Shown: positions 6,820-12,559, counted from the first letter of the stretch. The stretch is 13,041 bases of DNA from Solirubrobacterales bacterium (GCA_016215085.1 JACRMD010000256.1:1-13041); one strand, 5' to 3'. The notes: generated from the sequence alone by a model not told the origin. Made by a program: numbers and translations.

Positions 6820-7562
6820 GGCCGGGGTACCGTACTCCGCGATCCTGGGAACTCCTGCTCTTCCTGCAACGCGCGTCGTGGCTTGGCAGGGGCGCCGGCG
6901 AGCAGCCATCCGCCCGGGTGCTCGCCCGCGGTGACGACCGAGCCCGCGGCGACGACCGCGTCGGGGCCGATCCGCGCCCCGCGCACGATCACCGCGTTGG
7001 CCCCCACGTTGACGTTGGCGCCGACCTCGACGGGCGCGACCAGCAGCGGCTGCTCGAGGTGCGGCGTCGCGCTGCCGTCGGCCGCGTGGTCGGAGTCGAT
7101 GATCGTCGTGCGCTCGCCGATGCCCGCGTGCGCACCGATCGTCACGCGCTCGGTGGCGTGGACGTTGACGGCGCGGCTGAGCACGACGCGGTCGCCGACG
7201 TCGATCGTGCCGCGCGCCTTGAGCAGGCAGAGGTCGCGTACGTCGACCGCCTCGCCCAGCGAGATCGTGCCGCCGAGCAGCTGCACGCGGCCGTAGGCGC
7301 CGAAGCGGGTCGCGGTCCCGCACGCGAGCGTCGCGTCGGCGCCGGTGAGCACCTCGAGGACCATCGCGCGGCCGAGGTGCACGTGCTCGCCGAGGCGCAG
7401 CGTCAGCGTCCCGCCGCGCGCGCCGGTGGTCAGCTCCAGCCGCGGGAGGCCGAAGGCGCAAGGGCGCCCGGCGGCCTCGACGCGCAGCGCCATCCCGTGG
7501 CGCCGCAGCCGCGCGCGGACGACCAGGCACCACAGCTGGAAGCGCAGCCTGTGCAGGCGCAT
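6816..7562 (-). CDS. Hexapeptide-repeat (left-handed beta-helix) acyltransferase
   Basis: The protein has about 248 residues. Its C-terminal half carries the imperfect hexapeptide repeats of LbH acyltransferases (VTIGAHAGIGERTTI, VEVGANVNVGANAVIVRGA, RIGPDAVVAAGSVV). It also has the DSDH motif, whose His is the expected catalytic base, and the closing GWLLAGAPAKPRR typical of WcaF/maltose-acetyltransferase-like enzymes. It likely O-acetylates a sugar or polysaccharide precursor in the cytosol using acetyl-CoA; the acceptor is unknown. The N-terminus is Arg/Leu-rich and may associate with the membrane. I prefer the ATG at 7562, because a TATCGT -10-like element lies 10 nt upstream. A GTG at 7574 would add four residues. 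A 13-bp inverted repeat covers both candidate starts. The stop overlaps the receiver gene by 4 nt. Confidence 0.85.
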   Translation of the reverse strand: MRLHRLRFQLWCLVVRARLRRHGMALRVEAAGRPCAFGLPRLELTTGARGGTLTLRLGEHVHLGRAMVLEVLTGADATLACGTATRFGAYGRVQLLGGTISLGEAVDVRDLCLLKARGTIDVGDRVVLSRAVNVHATERVTIGAHAGIGERTTIIDSDHAADGSATPHLEQPLLVAPVEVGANVNVGANAVIVRGARIGPDAVVAAGSVVTAGEHPGGWLLAGAPAKPRRALQEEQEFPGSRSTVPRP

Positions 7563-7595
7563 GCGGCGCGCCACGATAGACGGTGGCGCGCCGCA
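7562..7595 (-). terminator. Strong 13-bp inverted repeat between endonuclease and acyltransferase genes
   Basis: The arms TGCGGCGCGCCAC (7562-7574) and GTGGCGCGCCGCA (7583-7595) are perfectly complementary with an 8-nt loop. The hairpin begins 13 bp past the endonuclease stop but has no T-tract on the minus strand. It also covers the acyltransferase start. Termination, attenuation and start-site occlusion are all possible. Confidence 0.5.
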
Positions 7596-7608
7596 CGGTG
7601 CCCCTCTC

Positions 7609-8748
7609 CTACGGGTTCGGGTAGACCTTCGCGACGACGCCCGCGTGGTCGGACGGCCACAGGCCGGCCGGGGTGCGGTTCGCCGGGTCGGTCCCCGTGA
7701 CCAGCGACTTGTCCGACGGCTCGGCGGCTCCGCGGGTCAGGACGTGGTCGATCCGCGTGTCAAGGCCCGACGTGTCCGCGTCGTTGACGAGCTCGTTGAA
7801 CCCGGAGGTGAAGCCGGGCGCCGAGCCGTTCGCCTGGATCCACGTGTCCGCGTAGCCGAACGTGCCGGTGAGCAGCGCGTACGCGAGGCCGCCCGGCGTC
7901 GTGTCGGGTGCGGGCCGCGGCGCGAGGTCGCCAGGCGCCGAGTTCAGGTCGCCGACCAGCACGACGGGCTGGGCGGTGGTCGCCGCGGGGCCGGCCGTCG
8001 CGAGGAAGGCGGCCTGCTGGGCGCGGCGCCCGGAGCTGAACGCCTCGAGGTGCGTGTCGACGAACCGGAAGTTGCCGGCCTTCTTGTGCACGATGTCGGC
8101 GAAGACGTAGCCGCGCGTGCTCTCCACACTGGTCACGCCGCCGAGCAGCGGCAGGCTCAGCTGGATCGACGACGGGTAGTTGGCCGACCCGACCGCCGTC
8201 CAGGCGATGTCGCCGTTGTCGACCTTGTCCTTCTTGGCCAGGATCGCGTCCTGCTGGGTGAGCCGGATGTCGAAGCCCTGGGCGGTCGGGCCCTCGATGT
8301 CGGCCTCCTGCTGCTTGCGGACGACGACGTACGGCGAGCCGGCGGCGGCCAGCTCGTCGAGCAGCGTCTGCAGGTAGTCGTAGACGACGTTCGGGGCGGC
8401 GGTGCCGCCGAGCGCGGGCGGGCCGTCGGGCGCGCCCGTGCGCCAGATCGCCGCCTCCTGCAGGCCGACGAGCTCAGGGCTCTCGGCCGCGATCTCCTTC
8501 GCGAGCACCTTGGCGCGCGCCGGGAAGTCGGTGGCCTGGACGGTCGCCCAGATCTGCGAGCCGGCCGCGGCCAGCTGCGGGAGCGTCTGGGCCTGGATCG
8601 CCGGCGTCAGGTCGGCGCCCAGGTACAGGTTGCGCGTCATGACCTTGACGCTCTTGGTCGAAGCCGCCTGCGCGGTGGGGGCCAGGACGCAGGCGGCGAG
8701 CAGTGCCGCGCACAGCAGGACGCGCACGCGGAAGCGCACGGAGTGCAT
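7609..8748 (-). CDS. Secreted endonuclease/exonuclease/phosphatase-family protein
   Basis: This 379-residue protein has an N-terminal signal sequence (Arg-rich start, hydrophobic LLCAALLAACVLAP, then AQA-A for signal peptidase I). LAAC at 17-20 also looks like a weak lipobox, so a lipoprotein cannot be excluded. The mature part carries the DNase I-like motif set: TRNLYLG (Asn40), GLQEA (Glu98), DTHLEAF (Asp231, His233), VGDLNS (Asp267, Asn269), IDHVL (Asp334) and SDHAGV (Asp367-His368). By family knowledge it is an Mg2+-dependent phosphodiesterase or phosphatase acting outside the cell on nucleic acid, phospholipid head groups or inositol phosphates; the substrate is unclear. A perfect AAGGAGG (8762-8756) lies 7 nt before the ATG, the strongest ribosome-binding site in the window. 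A consensus-like promoter lies upstream, so it is probably transcribed alone. Confidence 0.85.
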   Translation of the reverse strand: MHSVRFRVRVLLCAALLAACVLAPTAQAASTKSVKVMTRNLYLGADLTPAIQAQTLPQLAAAGSQIWATVQATDFPARAKVLAKEIAAESPELVGLQEAAIWRTGAPDGPPALGGTAAPNVVYDYLQTLLDELAAAGSPYVVVRKQQEADIEGPTAQGFDIRLTQQDAILAKKDKVDNGDIAWTAVGSANYPSSIQLSLPLLGGVTSVESTRGYVFADIVHKKAGNFRFVDTHLEAFSSGRRAQQAAFLATAGPAATTAQPVVLVGDLNSAPGDLAPRPAPDTTPGGLAYALLTGTFGYADTWIQANGSAPGFTSGFNELVNDADTSGLDTRIDHVLTRGAAEPSDKSLVTGTDPANRTPAGLWPSDHAGVVAKVYPNP

Positions 8749-8786
8749 GGGGAATCCTCCTTGCCAGGCGCCTCCGTGCCGTAAGA

Positions 8787-8812
8787 CCCGCGCCCGGGAA
8801 CCCAGGCGCGGG
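8787..8812 (-). terminator. Terminator hairpin after the thrC-like/CysO-like pair
   Basis: CCCGCGCC (8787-8794) pairs with GGCGCGGG (8805-8812), and an inner GGG/CCC can extend it past one mismatch. It lies 44 bp after the sulfur-carrier stop. On the minus strand it is followed by TCTTA, a short T-containing tail. Its promoter-proximal arm overlaps the predicted start point of the endonuclease transcript. Confidence 0.55.
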
Positions 8813-8815
8813 CCG

Positions 8816-8845
8816 ACCCTAACCGTGCGCTCGACGGGGCGTCAA
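8816..8845 (-). promoter_or_regulatory. Sigma-70-type promoter for the secreted phosphodiesterase gene
   Basis: On the minus strand TTGACG (8845-8840) is separated by 18 nt from TAGGGT (8821-8816), matching the actinobacterial TTGACN / TANNNT pattern. The predicted start near 8809 gives a leader of about 60 nt ending in AAGGAGG. Confidence 0.6.
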
Positions 8846-8855
8846 GTGCGACGGC

Positions 8856-9131
8856 CTAGCCGCCGGCGACGGCCGGGAGGATCTGGACCTCCGCGCCGTC
8901 CTTGACCGCCGTGTCGAGGCCGTCGCCGAAGCGGACGTCCTCGCCGTCGACGTAGACGTTGACGAACCGGCGCAGGCCGCCGTCGCCGTCGGCCAGCCGC
9001 TCGCGCAGCTCGGGGTGCTGGGCGTAGAGGCCCTCGAGGGCCTCCCCCACCGTCGCCCCGTCGACGCTGACCTCCGACGCGCCGCCCGCGTTCGCGCGCA
9101 GCTGCGTGGGGAGCTTGACCTTGACGGCCAT
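8856..9131 (-). CDS. CysO-like MoaD/ThiS-family sulfur carrier protein
   Basis: This 91-residue ubiquitin-fold protein ends in ILPAVAGG. The terminal Gly-Gly is the site where MoaD/ThiS/CysO proteins are adenylated and converted to a thiocarboxylate that donates sulfur. The order LPTQLR, VGEALEGL, LRRFVNVYVDGEDVRF and VQILPAVAGG closely resembles mycobacterial CysO as I remember it (a 93-residue protein with RFVNIYVN.EDVRF and the same ending). CysO feeds sulfur to CysM for cysteine synthesis and is recycled by the Mec+ protease. Here the carrier gene overlaps the upstream threonine-synthase-like gene by one base (TGATG), implying coupled translation and shared control by the SAM-I riboswitch. 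No activating E1-like enzyme (MoeB/ThiF type) or JAMM protease is in the window. The family is secure; the sulfur acceptor is inferred. Confidence 0.9.
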   Translation of the reverse strand: MAVKVKLPTQLRANAGGASEVSVDGATVGEALEGLYAQHPELRERLADGDGGLRRFVNVYVDGEDVRFGDGLDTAVKDGAEVQILPAVAGG

Positions 9132-10390
9132 CAGGCGGTCACCCCCAGGGCGGACTCGAACGCGTCGAAGCGCGGCTCGATCTCGTGCGCCTCGAAGGTG
9201 CCGCGCACGACGTCCAGCGTCTTGAGGCCGTCGCCGGTGATGACGAGCACGACGCGCTCGTCGCGACCGATGTCGCCGCGCTCGGCGAGCTTGGCCAGGG
9301 TCGCGGTGGTCACGCCGCCGGCCGTCTCGGTGAAGATGCCGGTGGTCTCGGCGAGCAGGCGGATGCCGTCGCGGATCTCGTCGTCGGTGACGCTGTCGAT
9401 GCTGCCGCCGCTGCGGTTGGCCAGCTCGACCGCGTACGGGCCGTCGGCCGGGTTGCCGATGGCCAGCGACTTGGCGATGGTGTCGGGCTTGACCGGGCGG
9501 CACACGTCGGTGCCCGCCTCGAAGGCGGTCGCCACCGGCGAGCAGCCCAGCGCCTGGGCGCCGTTCATGACCGGCGCGTCCCCGTCGGCCAGGCCGAGCG
9601 CCCGCCACTCGTCGAAGCCCTTGGCGAGCTTCGTGTACAGCGAGCCCGAGGCGATCGGGGCCACGACGCGGTCCGGCGTGCGGAAGCCGAGCTGCTCGGC
9701 GATCTCGTAGGCCAGCGTCTTGGAGCCCTCGGCGTAGTACGGACGCATGTTGACGTTGACGAACGCCCACGACTCGCGCTCGCCGCTGACCTCGGTGCAG
9801 AGGCGGTTGACGTCGTCGTAGTTGCCGTTGACCTTGACCAGGTTCGTCCCGTAGACGCCGGTGAAGAGGACCTTCTGCTCCTCGAGGTCGGCGGGGATGA
9901 ACACGTAGGACGGCATCCCCAGCGCGGCGGCCGCGGCGGCGACGGCGTTGGCGAGGTTGCCGGTCGACGCGCAGGCCAGCGTGTCGAAGCCCAGCTCGCG
10001 GGCGCGGGCGGCGGCGACGGCCACGACGCGGTCCTTGAACGAATGCGTGGGGTTGTGCGCGTCGTTCTTCACCCACACCTCGCCGAGGCCCAGGCGCTCG
10101 GCCAGGCGGTCGGCCTTGACGAGCGGGGTGCAGCCGGCGGGCAGGCCGACGCGGCTGAGCTGCCGCGCGCTGGGGCCGGGCTGGCCCTGCTCGAGCGGCA
10201 GGAAGTCGACGTAGCGCCAGATGTTCTGGGGCCCGGACTGGATGCGCCGCTTGAGCTCGGACGGGTCCGAGCCGAGCGTCGAGTGGTCGTAGGCGGCCTC
10301 GAGCGGGCCGAAGCACTTGTGGCAGACGTACTGCGCGGTGAGCTCGTACGCCTCGCCGCATTCGCGGCACTTCAGGTTGGTGACAGCCAT
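9131..10390 (-). CDS. thrC: Threonine-synthase-like PLP enzyme (annotated thrC type), possibly a sulfur-assimilation enzyme
   Basis: This 419-residue fold-type II PLP enzyme starts with a zinc ribbon (Cys8/Cys11 and Cys23/Cys26). PLP-binding Lys119 is in NPTHSFKDR, and the substrate-carboxylate loop is ACASTGNLANA (140-149). Length and domain order fit threonine synthase, which converts O-phosphohomoserine to threonine. However, the loop at 246-251 reads IASGSL where canonical threonine synthases, as I recall them, have GNAGN; a later site reads ETAGGVT rather than a PASA-type motif; and the lysine motif has NPTH rather than NPTG. It therefore belongs to a divergent clade. The ATG at 10390 is chosen because it opens directly on the zinc ribbon and has GAAGGAG 13 nt upstream. 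It is preceded by a SAM-I riboswitch and overlaps the sulfur-carrier gene, so an O-phosphohomoserine sulfhydrylase-like role is a serious alternative. Confidence 0.85.
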   Translation of the reverse strand: MAVTNLKCRECGEAYELTAQYVCHKCFGPLEAAYDHSTLGSDPSELKRRIQSGPQNIWRYVDFLPLEQGQPGPSARQLSRVGLPAGCTPLVKADRLAERLGLGEVWVKNDAHNPTHSFKDRVVAVAAARARELGFDTLACASTGNLANAVAAAAAALGMPSYVFIPADLEEQKVLFTGVYGTNLVKVNGNYDDVNRLCTEVSGERESWAFVNVNMRPYYAEGSKTLAYEIAEQLGFRTPDRVVAPIASGSLYTKLAKGFDEWRALGLADGDAPVMNGAQALGCSPVATAFEAGTDVCRPVKPDTIAKSLAIGNPADGPYAVELANRSGGSIDSVTDDEIRDGIRLLAETTGIFTETAGGVTTATLAKLAERGDIGRDERVVLVITGDGLKTLDVVRGTFEAHEIEPRFDAFESALGVTA

Positions 10391-10397
10391 GGTGTCG

Positions 10398-10450
10398 GGT
10401 GGTCTCCTTCGCCGGTTCCACCGTGTGGCGAAGGGAAGTCCCGCCACACG
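10398..10450 (-). promoter_or_regulatory. Putative expression platform of the SAM-I riboswitch
   Basis: On the minus strand CGTGTGGCG (10450-10442) pairs perfectly with CGCCACACG (10430-10422) over 9 bp. Its first five bases are also the 3' strand of aptamer helix P1, so the two structures exclude each other. Just downstream GGTGG (10422-10418) can pair with CCACC (10402-10398), enclosing the Shine-Dalgarno GAAGGAG (10410-10404). No T-tract follows, so control of translation initiation is more likely than termination. Confidence 0.55.
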
Positions 10451-10539
10451 TCTCTCAGGAATTGGCACCTTCCCGCGTGGTGGACGCGGGGGTTGCCGGG
10501 GCTTCATCGGGCCAGTCCCTCCACCCCTCTGGACGTGTA
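10446..10539 (-). ncRNA. SAM-I (S-box) riboswitch in the leader of the thrC-like/CysO-like operon
   Basis: Read on the minus strand, the leader contains the conserved SAM-I core in order: AGAGGGGTGGAGGGACTGG, CCCGATGAAGCC, CCGGCAACC, then GGTGCCAATTCC and GAGAGA. Helix P1 is a perfect ACACGTC (10538-10532) / GACGTGT (10452-10446). P3 is a perfect CCCGCGT (10490-10484) / ACGCGGG (10478-10472). The GATGAA and GGCAACC segments correspond to the kink-turn and pseudoknot region of the class. S-box aptamers bind S-adenosylmethionine and normally lower expression of methionine, cysteine or SAM synthesis or transport genes when SAM is plentiful. The aptamer lies about 55 nt upstream of the thrC-like ATG and downstream of a fitting promoter. 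Confidence 0.93.
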
Positions 10540-10560
10540 TCCAGCTATGTCAGTCCGGGA

Positions 10561-10589
10561 AAGGTAGCAGTCGAGGCGGCGGCCACCAA
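10561..10589 (-). promoter_or_regulatory. Candidate promoter of the riboswitch-controlled operon
   Basis: On the minus strand TTGGTG (10589-10584), a 17-nt spacer and TACCTT (10566-10561) place a transcript start near 10553, about 15 nt before the riboswitch P1 helix. The -10 fits TANNNT; the -35 is a partial match. Confidence 0.45.
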
Positions 10590-10630
10590 GCGCCTGGGCA
10601 CGGACCTGCGGGCCCGGCCGTGCCGCGCAG

Positions 10631-10636
10631 TACACT
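10631..10636 (+). promoter_or_regulatory. -10 box upstream of corA
   Basis: TACACT fits TANNNT and lies 10 nt before an ATG (10647) and about 45 nt before the corA GTG. No convincing -35 was found in the GC-rich sequence upstream. Confidence 0.4.
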
Positions 10637-10680
10637 CCTAGGGGCCATGATCCCGACCGTCGACGACCCGCTCAGTCGCC

Positions 10681-11676
10681 GTGCCCCGGCTGCCACGCAC
10701 GCCGCTGCGCCGCGCGGGTCGCAACGGCTCGGAGACCATCGCCCGGCCGGCTGAGCCGGAGACCCCGAACGTCGAGGTCGTGGAGGCCGAGGGCCTCCGC
10801 TGGATCAACATCGAGCGCCCCCGCCAGGTCGACCGCGCCTGGCTGGAGGAGCACTTCGACTTCCACCCGCTGGACTACGAGGACGTCTTCTCGCGCAACC
10901 AGCGCCCGAAGGTCGACGAGTACGAGGGCTACCTCTTCGTCGTCCTGCACTTCCCGGTCTACGACAAGCGGGTCAACCGCCTCAACGCGGCCGAGGTCGA
11001 CATCTTCGTCGGCCCCGACTTCCTCATCACGCTGCCCAACGAGCCGCTGCAGCCGCTGGAGTACCTCTTCGAGCGCTGCCGGCGCGACGAGGACGTCCGC
11101 GAGGAGCTGTTCAGCCGCGGCGCCGGCTACGTCCTCTACAAGGCGGTCGACGCGTGCGTGGACGCGTCGTTCCCGATGCTGCGCAAGATGGGCCTCAAGC
11201 TCGAGCGCCTCGAGGAGGACATCTTCGAGGAGCGCAACGTCGAGGTCGTGCGCGACATCTCCAACGCCAAGCAGGAGATCATCAACTTCCGCAAGATCGT
11301 CCGGCCGCAGCGGACGGCGCTGAAGGACCTCGAGCGCACCAAGCGCTACGTCACCGGCGAGCTCGACGTCTACTTCGACGACATCAACGACGCGTCCGAG
11401 CGCGTGTGGGACATGCTCGAGAACTTCAAGGAGGTCATCGAGGGCCTCGAGGCCACCAACGAGTCGGTGCTCTCCCACCGCCTGAACGACGTCCTGCGCT
11501 TCCTCACCGCCTTCAGCGTGATCTTCCTCCCGCTCACGCTCATCGCGTCGGTCTTCGGCATGAACGTGCGCGTTCCCGGCGAGGAGTCGATCACCGGCTT
11601 CTGGGCCGTGGTGGGCGTCATGGCCGTCGTGCTGGGCGGCATGTTGTACGTCTTCCGCAAGCGCGGCTTCCTGTAG
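10681..11676 (+). CDS. corA: CorA-family Mg2+/Co2+ transporter
   Basis: This 331-residue protein has a long cytosolic N-terminal domain rich in charged helices (FPMLRKMGLKLERLEEDIFE, then the long pore-lining helix through ERVWDMLENFKEVIEGLEAT). Two C-terminal membrane segments follow (LTAFSVIFLPLTLIASVFG and FWAVVGVMAVVLGGMLYVF). The signature Gly-Met-Asn is at 293-295 at the end of the first segment, and the basic tail RKRGFL ends the protein. CorA forms homopentameric channels for Mg2+ uptake gated by cytosolic Mg2+. The usual MPEL-like loop is replaced by PGEESI, a common variation in divergent CorA proteins. The GTG at 10681 is the only start before the conserved region after an in-frame stop at 10648, but no Shine-Dalgarno precedes it, so residues 1 to about 30 are uncertain. 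The secreted-protein gene follows after 9 nt. Confidence 0.92.
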   Translation: MPRLPRTPLRRAGRNGSETIARPAEPETPNVEVVEAEGLRWINIERPRQVDRAWLEEHFDFHPLDYEDVFSRNQRPKVDEYEGYLFVVLHFPVYDKRVNRLNAAEVDIFVGPDFLITLPNEPLQPLEYLFERCRRDEDVREELFSRGAGYVLYKAVDACVDASFPMLRKMGLKLERLEEDIFEERNVEVVRDISNAKQEIINFRKIVRPQRTALKDLERTKRYVTGELDVYFDDINDASERVWDMLENFKEVIEGLEATNESVLSHRLNDVLRFLTAFSVIFLPLTLIASVFGMNVRVPGEESITGFWAVVGVMAVVLGGMLYVFRKRGFL

Positions 11677-11685
11677 CGTCTCCGC

Positions 11686-12270
11686 ATGCGCCGCCGTGCC
11701 CTCCTGGGGCTCGTGCCGGCCGTCCTCCTGGCGGCCGCCCCGGCCGCGCTCGCCGGCGCTCCGCGCGCGCCCGTCGTCGGGTGCAAGGACCGCATCACCG
11801 GCGCGGTCACCGTCGTGGGCGGCGAGTCGCGGCCGTACCGCTTCGTCGTGCGCCCGGGCGACACGGTCATCGGCCCGGTCGCCTTCGCGGGCGCGCGCCG
11901 CTACGGCGCGGAGTCCGCGTGGTCGCTGCTCGTCGCGCGCGACCAGTGGCTCAAGACGCTGGCGACGCTGCGCCACGGCGCCCGCGCGACGCTCGCCGTC
12001 CCGCGCGGGCAGCGGGCGTGGATGAGACTCACGTACGGCGGCGTCGAGGGCCCGGCGGTGACCCTGCGCGCCTGCCGCGGCGAGGCGACCCGCGAGGAGT
12101 GCGGCCGCGGCCCGCGCGACACCTGCCACGGCCGCACGCCGTGGGCCGGCGGCTTCGTCATCGACTACGCGAAGGCGCCGCACCAGGGCCGCTGCGCCGA
12201 GCTCGAGGTGTGGCTGCCCCGGCGGGAGCGGCCGCTGCGCGAGCGGCTGTTCGCCGCGACCTGCGAGTAG
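11686..12270 (+). CDS. Secreted six-cysteine protein of unknown function
   Basis: The protein has 194 residues starting at ATG, with a clear signal peptide (MRRRALLGLVPAVLLAAAPA, likely cleavage after ALA-G at 23-24). The mature protein has exactly six cysteines (33, 130, 139, 147, 170, 193), five of them in the last third, suggesting up to three disulfides. The middle (VVRPGDTVIGPVAFAGARRY, WSLLVARDQWLKTLATLRHG) looks beta-rich with an alternating hydrophobic pattern. I do not recognise a family and assign no function. It starts 9 nt after corA and no promoter or Shine-Dalgarno is evident in that space, so it is probably co-transcribed. Its product is exported, so the pairing with corA need not be functional. 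A strong hairpin follows the stop. Confidence 0.75.
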   Translation: MRRRALLGLVPAVLLAAAPAALAGAPRAPVVGCKDRITGAVTVVGGESRPYRFVVRPGDTVIGPVAFAGARRYGAESAWSLLVARDQWLKTLATLRHGARATLAVPRGQRAWMRLTYGGVEGPAVTLRACRGEATREECGRGPRDTCHGRTPWAGGFVIDYAKAPHQGRCAELEVWLPRRERPLRERLFAATCE

Positions 12271-12283
12271 GGGGCCGTGCGAA

Positions 12284-12327
12284 CCGGCCGCGGTCACCCC
12301 AGGAGGATGGGGAGTGACCGCGACCGG
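12284..12327. terminator. Strong, probably bidirectional terminator hairpin
   Basis: CCGG-c-CGCGGTCAC-CCC (12284-12300) faces GGGG-a-GTGACCGCG-a-CCGG (12309-12327), with a 9-bp perfect core extended on both sides across single mismatches and an 8-nt loop. It lies 13 bp after the six-cysteine gene and abuts the stop of the convergent short ORF. No T-tract. Confidence 0.7.
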
Positions 12328-12483
12328 CTAGAGGGGCACGGACGAAGTGCCGATGCCTGCCGCGCCGGTGTGGGTCGGCGATGTCGTCATGGCGGCGTCG
12401 GCGTTCCCTGCGGCGAGGAGGACCGAGCCCGTCACGAGGAGGAGGGCGACGAGCTCTCTGTGGTGGCGACGCAGGGAGGTCAC
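12328..12483 (-). CDS. Putative short secreted peptide (51 aa)
   Basis: A GTG at 12483 opens a 51-codon frame ending at TAG (12330-12328). The N-terminus is basic (VTSLRRHHRE), followed by a hydrophobic core LVALLLVTGSVLLAAGN and an ADA-A cleavage-like site near residue 30. That would release a Thr/Ser/Gly-rich peptide of about 21 residues (MTTSPTHTGAAGIGTSSVPL). The signal-peptide pattern and the tight fit between stop codon and terminator hairpin support a real gene. Codon use is less GC-extreme than its neighbours. There is no evident Shine-Dalgarno and no recognised family. The same frame is open upstream through the antisense of the glycosyltransferase, but that part has shadow-like composition. 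Confidence 0.4.
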   Translation of the reverse strand: MTSLRRHHRELVALLLVTGSVLLAAGNADAAMTTSPTHTGAAGIGTSSVPL

Positions 12484-12543
12484 AGGAGCGCAGTCTCGTC
12501 GACCCCCCTCGGCGTTGCAGTCGTGCTCTCCCGCGTCTTGGAC

Positions 12544-12559
12544 GTGCGGCTGGCCGCAC
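12544..12559. repeat. Short dyad upstream of the glycosyltransferase
   Basis: GTGCGGC (12544-12550) and GCCGCAC (12553-12559) form a perfect 7-bp dyad with a 2-nt centre, 8 bp before the -10-like box. Its position between -35 and -10 is compatible with an operator. The rest of 12484-12580 shows nothing further. Confidence 0.35.

Noticed and set aside
7345..8784. 479-codon plus-strand frame antisense to the secreted phosphodiesterase
   Set aside because: No motifs, biased composition; the minus strand has a signal peptide, a perfect Shine-Dalgarno and a full catalytic motif set.
10422..10450. Intrinsic terminator in the riboswitch leader
   Set aside because: The 9-bp stem has no following T-tract (GTGGAACC), so it is better read as an anti-P1 switch helix.
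10446..10539. SAM-IV riboswitch, the class more often met in actinobacteria
   Set aside because: The GAGGGACTGGCCC-GATGAA-GGCAACC core, P3 and the GGTGCCAATTCC segment fit SAM-I closely; I see no SAM-IV-specific arrangement. A covariance-model scan would settle it.
9185..10567. 460-codon plus-strand frame antisense to the thrC-like gene and riboswitch
   Set aside because: Shadow frame; the minus strand carries the PLP enzyme and a structured RNA.
10672..12297. 541-codon minus-strand frame antisense to corA and the six-cysteine gene
   Set aside because: Repetitive Val/Asp/Leu/Arg shadow composition; CorA with GMN motif is on the plus strand.
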